Shown here piece after piece: positions 63,206 to 64,000 of a stretch of DNA of 64,000 nt. Below the pieces are notes generated by a model. It worked only from the letters and a program-made list of their open reading frames with translations, was not told where the DNA came from and searched no databases. Position 1 is the stretch's first letter, and every line of letters begins with the position of its first letter. The translations under genes were made by a program, and so were the position numbers. The stretch covers positions 186,001-250,000 of the forward strand of contig NZ_PDKT01000001.1 of the NCBI RefSeq assembly GCF_002933315.1, written 5' to 3'. This DNA is from Candidatus Pantoea edessiphila (GTDB taxonomy: Bacteria > Pseudomonadota > Gammaproteobacteria > Enterobacterales > Enterobacteriaceae).

Positions 63206-63856
63206 ATGAATAATAAATATGTGCGTCTAAAATTGAAATTACCTAATGGCACTAATAAATTATTACTTCACTCCTGTTGCGCACCTTGTTCAGGCGAAAT
63301 TATGGAAGCAATTTCTGCTTCTGATATTAATTATAGTATTTTATTTTATAATCCTAATATACATCCTCAACGTGAATATTTAATTCGTAAAACAGAAAAT
63401 ATGAATTTTGCTAGTAAAAATAATATATCTTTTATTGATTTGGATTATGATAAAGATAACTGGTTTATACGTATAAAAGGTTTAGAAAATCAACCTGAGC
63501 GTGGTATACGTTGTACAGTGTGTTTTGATATGCGGTTTGAGAGAACTGCTCTATATGCTTTTGAAAATAATTTTGACGTTATATCTAGTTCACTAGGAAT
63601 TTCACGTTGGAAAAATATACAACAAATAAACGACTGTGGTAAACTAGCAGCAAGTAAATATAAAAATATTACTTATTGGGAATATAATTGGCGTAAAAAA
63701 GGTGGTTCTACAAGAATGATTGAAATCAGTAAACGTGAAAAATTTTATCAGCAAGAATATTGTGGTTGTATTTACTCATTACGTGACACAAATAGATATC
63801 GTCTGTCCATAGGCAGAGATATTGTTCGTATAGGAAACAAATTCTATAATAATTAA
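63206..63856 (+). CDS. queH: Epoxyqueuosine reductase QueH (DUF208 family)
   Basis: Final enzyme of queuosine synthesis, reducing epoxyqueuosine in tRNA; QueH is a non-orthologous alternative to QueG, which E. coli uses. It has 216 residues. Cys motifs typical of the family are visible: [16 protein letters not shown] (adjacent Cys pair near 24-25, and CxxC), [52 protein letters not shown] and [12 protein letters not shown]. These would bind an iron-sulfur cluster. tRNA-Asn(GTT) in this window is one of its targets. The ribosome-binding site is weak. It is separated from its neighbours by long spacers. Confidence 0.9.
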   Translation: MNNKYVRLKLKLPNGTNKLLLHSCCAPCSGEIMEAISASDINYSILFYNPNIHPQREYLIRKTENMNFASKNNISFIDLDYDKDNWFIRIKGLENQPERGIRCTVCFDMRFERTALYAFENNFDVISSSLGISRWKNIQQINDCGKLAASKYKNITYWEYNWRKKGGSTRMIEISKREKFYQQEYCGCIYSLRDTNRYRLSIGRDIVRIGNKFYNN

Positions 63857-63893
63857 TTATATTTATTTCTATCTAAAAAATACAATTATTATA

Positions 63894-64000
63894 TTAAGTA
63901 TATTCATTTTGATCTATTATCATTAATAAATCTCCTGAAGAAACTAAACTGCCGACTTCGCATGTAATGTGTTTTATGTATCATGATTTTGGTACAACAA
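63894..64000 (-). pseudogene. C-terminal fragment of a biotinyl/lipoyl-like protein, broken by TGA or truncated by the window edge
   Basis: Read on the minus strand from the window end, the frame gives VVPKS, then TGA (63981-63983), then YIKHITCEVGSLVSSGDLLM and IIDQNEYT before TAA at 63894-63896. This is the pattern of the last half of a biotinyl/lipoyl domain, comparable to the E. coli AccB end ([20 protein letters not shown]). The TGA falls exactly where the family has Gly, so one G-to-T change from GGA would explain it. It could be a decaying biotin-dependent or membrane-fusion protein; too little is visible to name it, and chance similarity is possible. Confidence 0.4.

Noticed and set aside
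63981-63983. TGA read as Trp or selenocysteine in the biotinyl-like fragment
   Set aside because: Trp elsewhere in the window is encoded by TGG and TGA ends several intact genes (for example trpB, znuC, cmoA); the family residue is Gly, so a nonsense mutation is simpler.

Overview
The window reads as part of the reduced, AT-rich chromosome of a gammaproteobacterial symbiont of the Enterobacterales, most likely an obligate insect associate. The reasons are: (i) almost every protein is recognisably the E. coli orthologue at nearly E. coli length; (ii) gene blocks follow E. coli order (trp-yciC-cls, xthA-sppA-gapA, yoaE-manXYZ-htpX, pykA-mepM-znu-ruv-aspS-cmoAB-argS, sbcB-his-dcd-metG-rplY-tRNA-Pro) with the genes in between missing; (iii) composition is strongly AT-biased, with A/T-rich codons and long homopolymer runs; (iv) no insertion sequences, prophage, CRISPR or other mobile DNA is visible. 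Stinkbug gut symbionts of the Ishikawaella type, or another reduced insect symbiont, would fit. The species cannot be settled from the sequence alone.

Layout. 1-6.9 kb: trpE(partial)-G-D-CF-B-A, then yciC. 7.35-14.6 kb: cardiolipin synthase (with a frameshift in a T9 run), xthA, sppA, gapA and, on the minus strand, alanine racemase. 14.9-18.4 kb: nhaB and minCDE. 18.5-24.6 kb: tsaB, a shortened yoaE, the mannose PTS manXYZ and htpX. 25-34.6 kb: ptrB, pykA, a cut-down mepM, divergent znuA/znuCB, ruvAB and ruvC. 34.8-42 kb: aspS, cmoAB, a PatB/MalY-type C-S lyase, argS and tRNA-Ser(GGA). 42-48.5 kb: putP and full-length trifunctional putA with a 488-bp control region holding a 19-bp tandem repeat, then an unrecognised 57-aa gene. 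48.6-58 kb: tRNA-Asn, sbcB and the complete hisGDCBHAFI operon. 58-64 kb: dcd, ahpC, metG without its C-terminal domain, rplY, tRNA-Pro(GGG), yqhA, queH, and at the very end the broken C-terminus of a biotinyl/lipoyl-like protein.

How it fits together. The trp and his operons supply two essential amino acids, the classic nutritional role of such symbionts. The PatB-like enzyme could supply homocysteine for methionine. Energy would come from sugars (ManXYZ, GapA, PykA) and, unusually for such a genome, from proline (PutP, PutA), with NhaB able to maintain the sodium gradient that PutP uses. Envelope and division functions are partly kept (DadX, MepM, cardiolipin synthase, SppA, HtpX, MinCDE), as are repair genes (XthA, SbcB, RuvABC) and several tRNA-modification genes (TsaB, CmoA, CmoB, QueH).

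I found no convincing new biological system. The strongest unusual signal is the cls gene. Its first 29 codons align residue for residue with E. coli ClsA only if a -1 shift occurs in the T9 tract at 7377-7385, which suggests rescue by polymerase slippage or ribosomal frameshifting.
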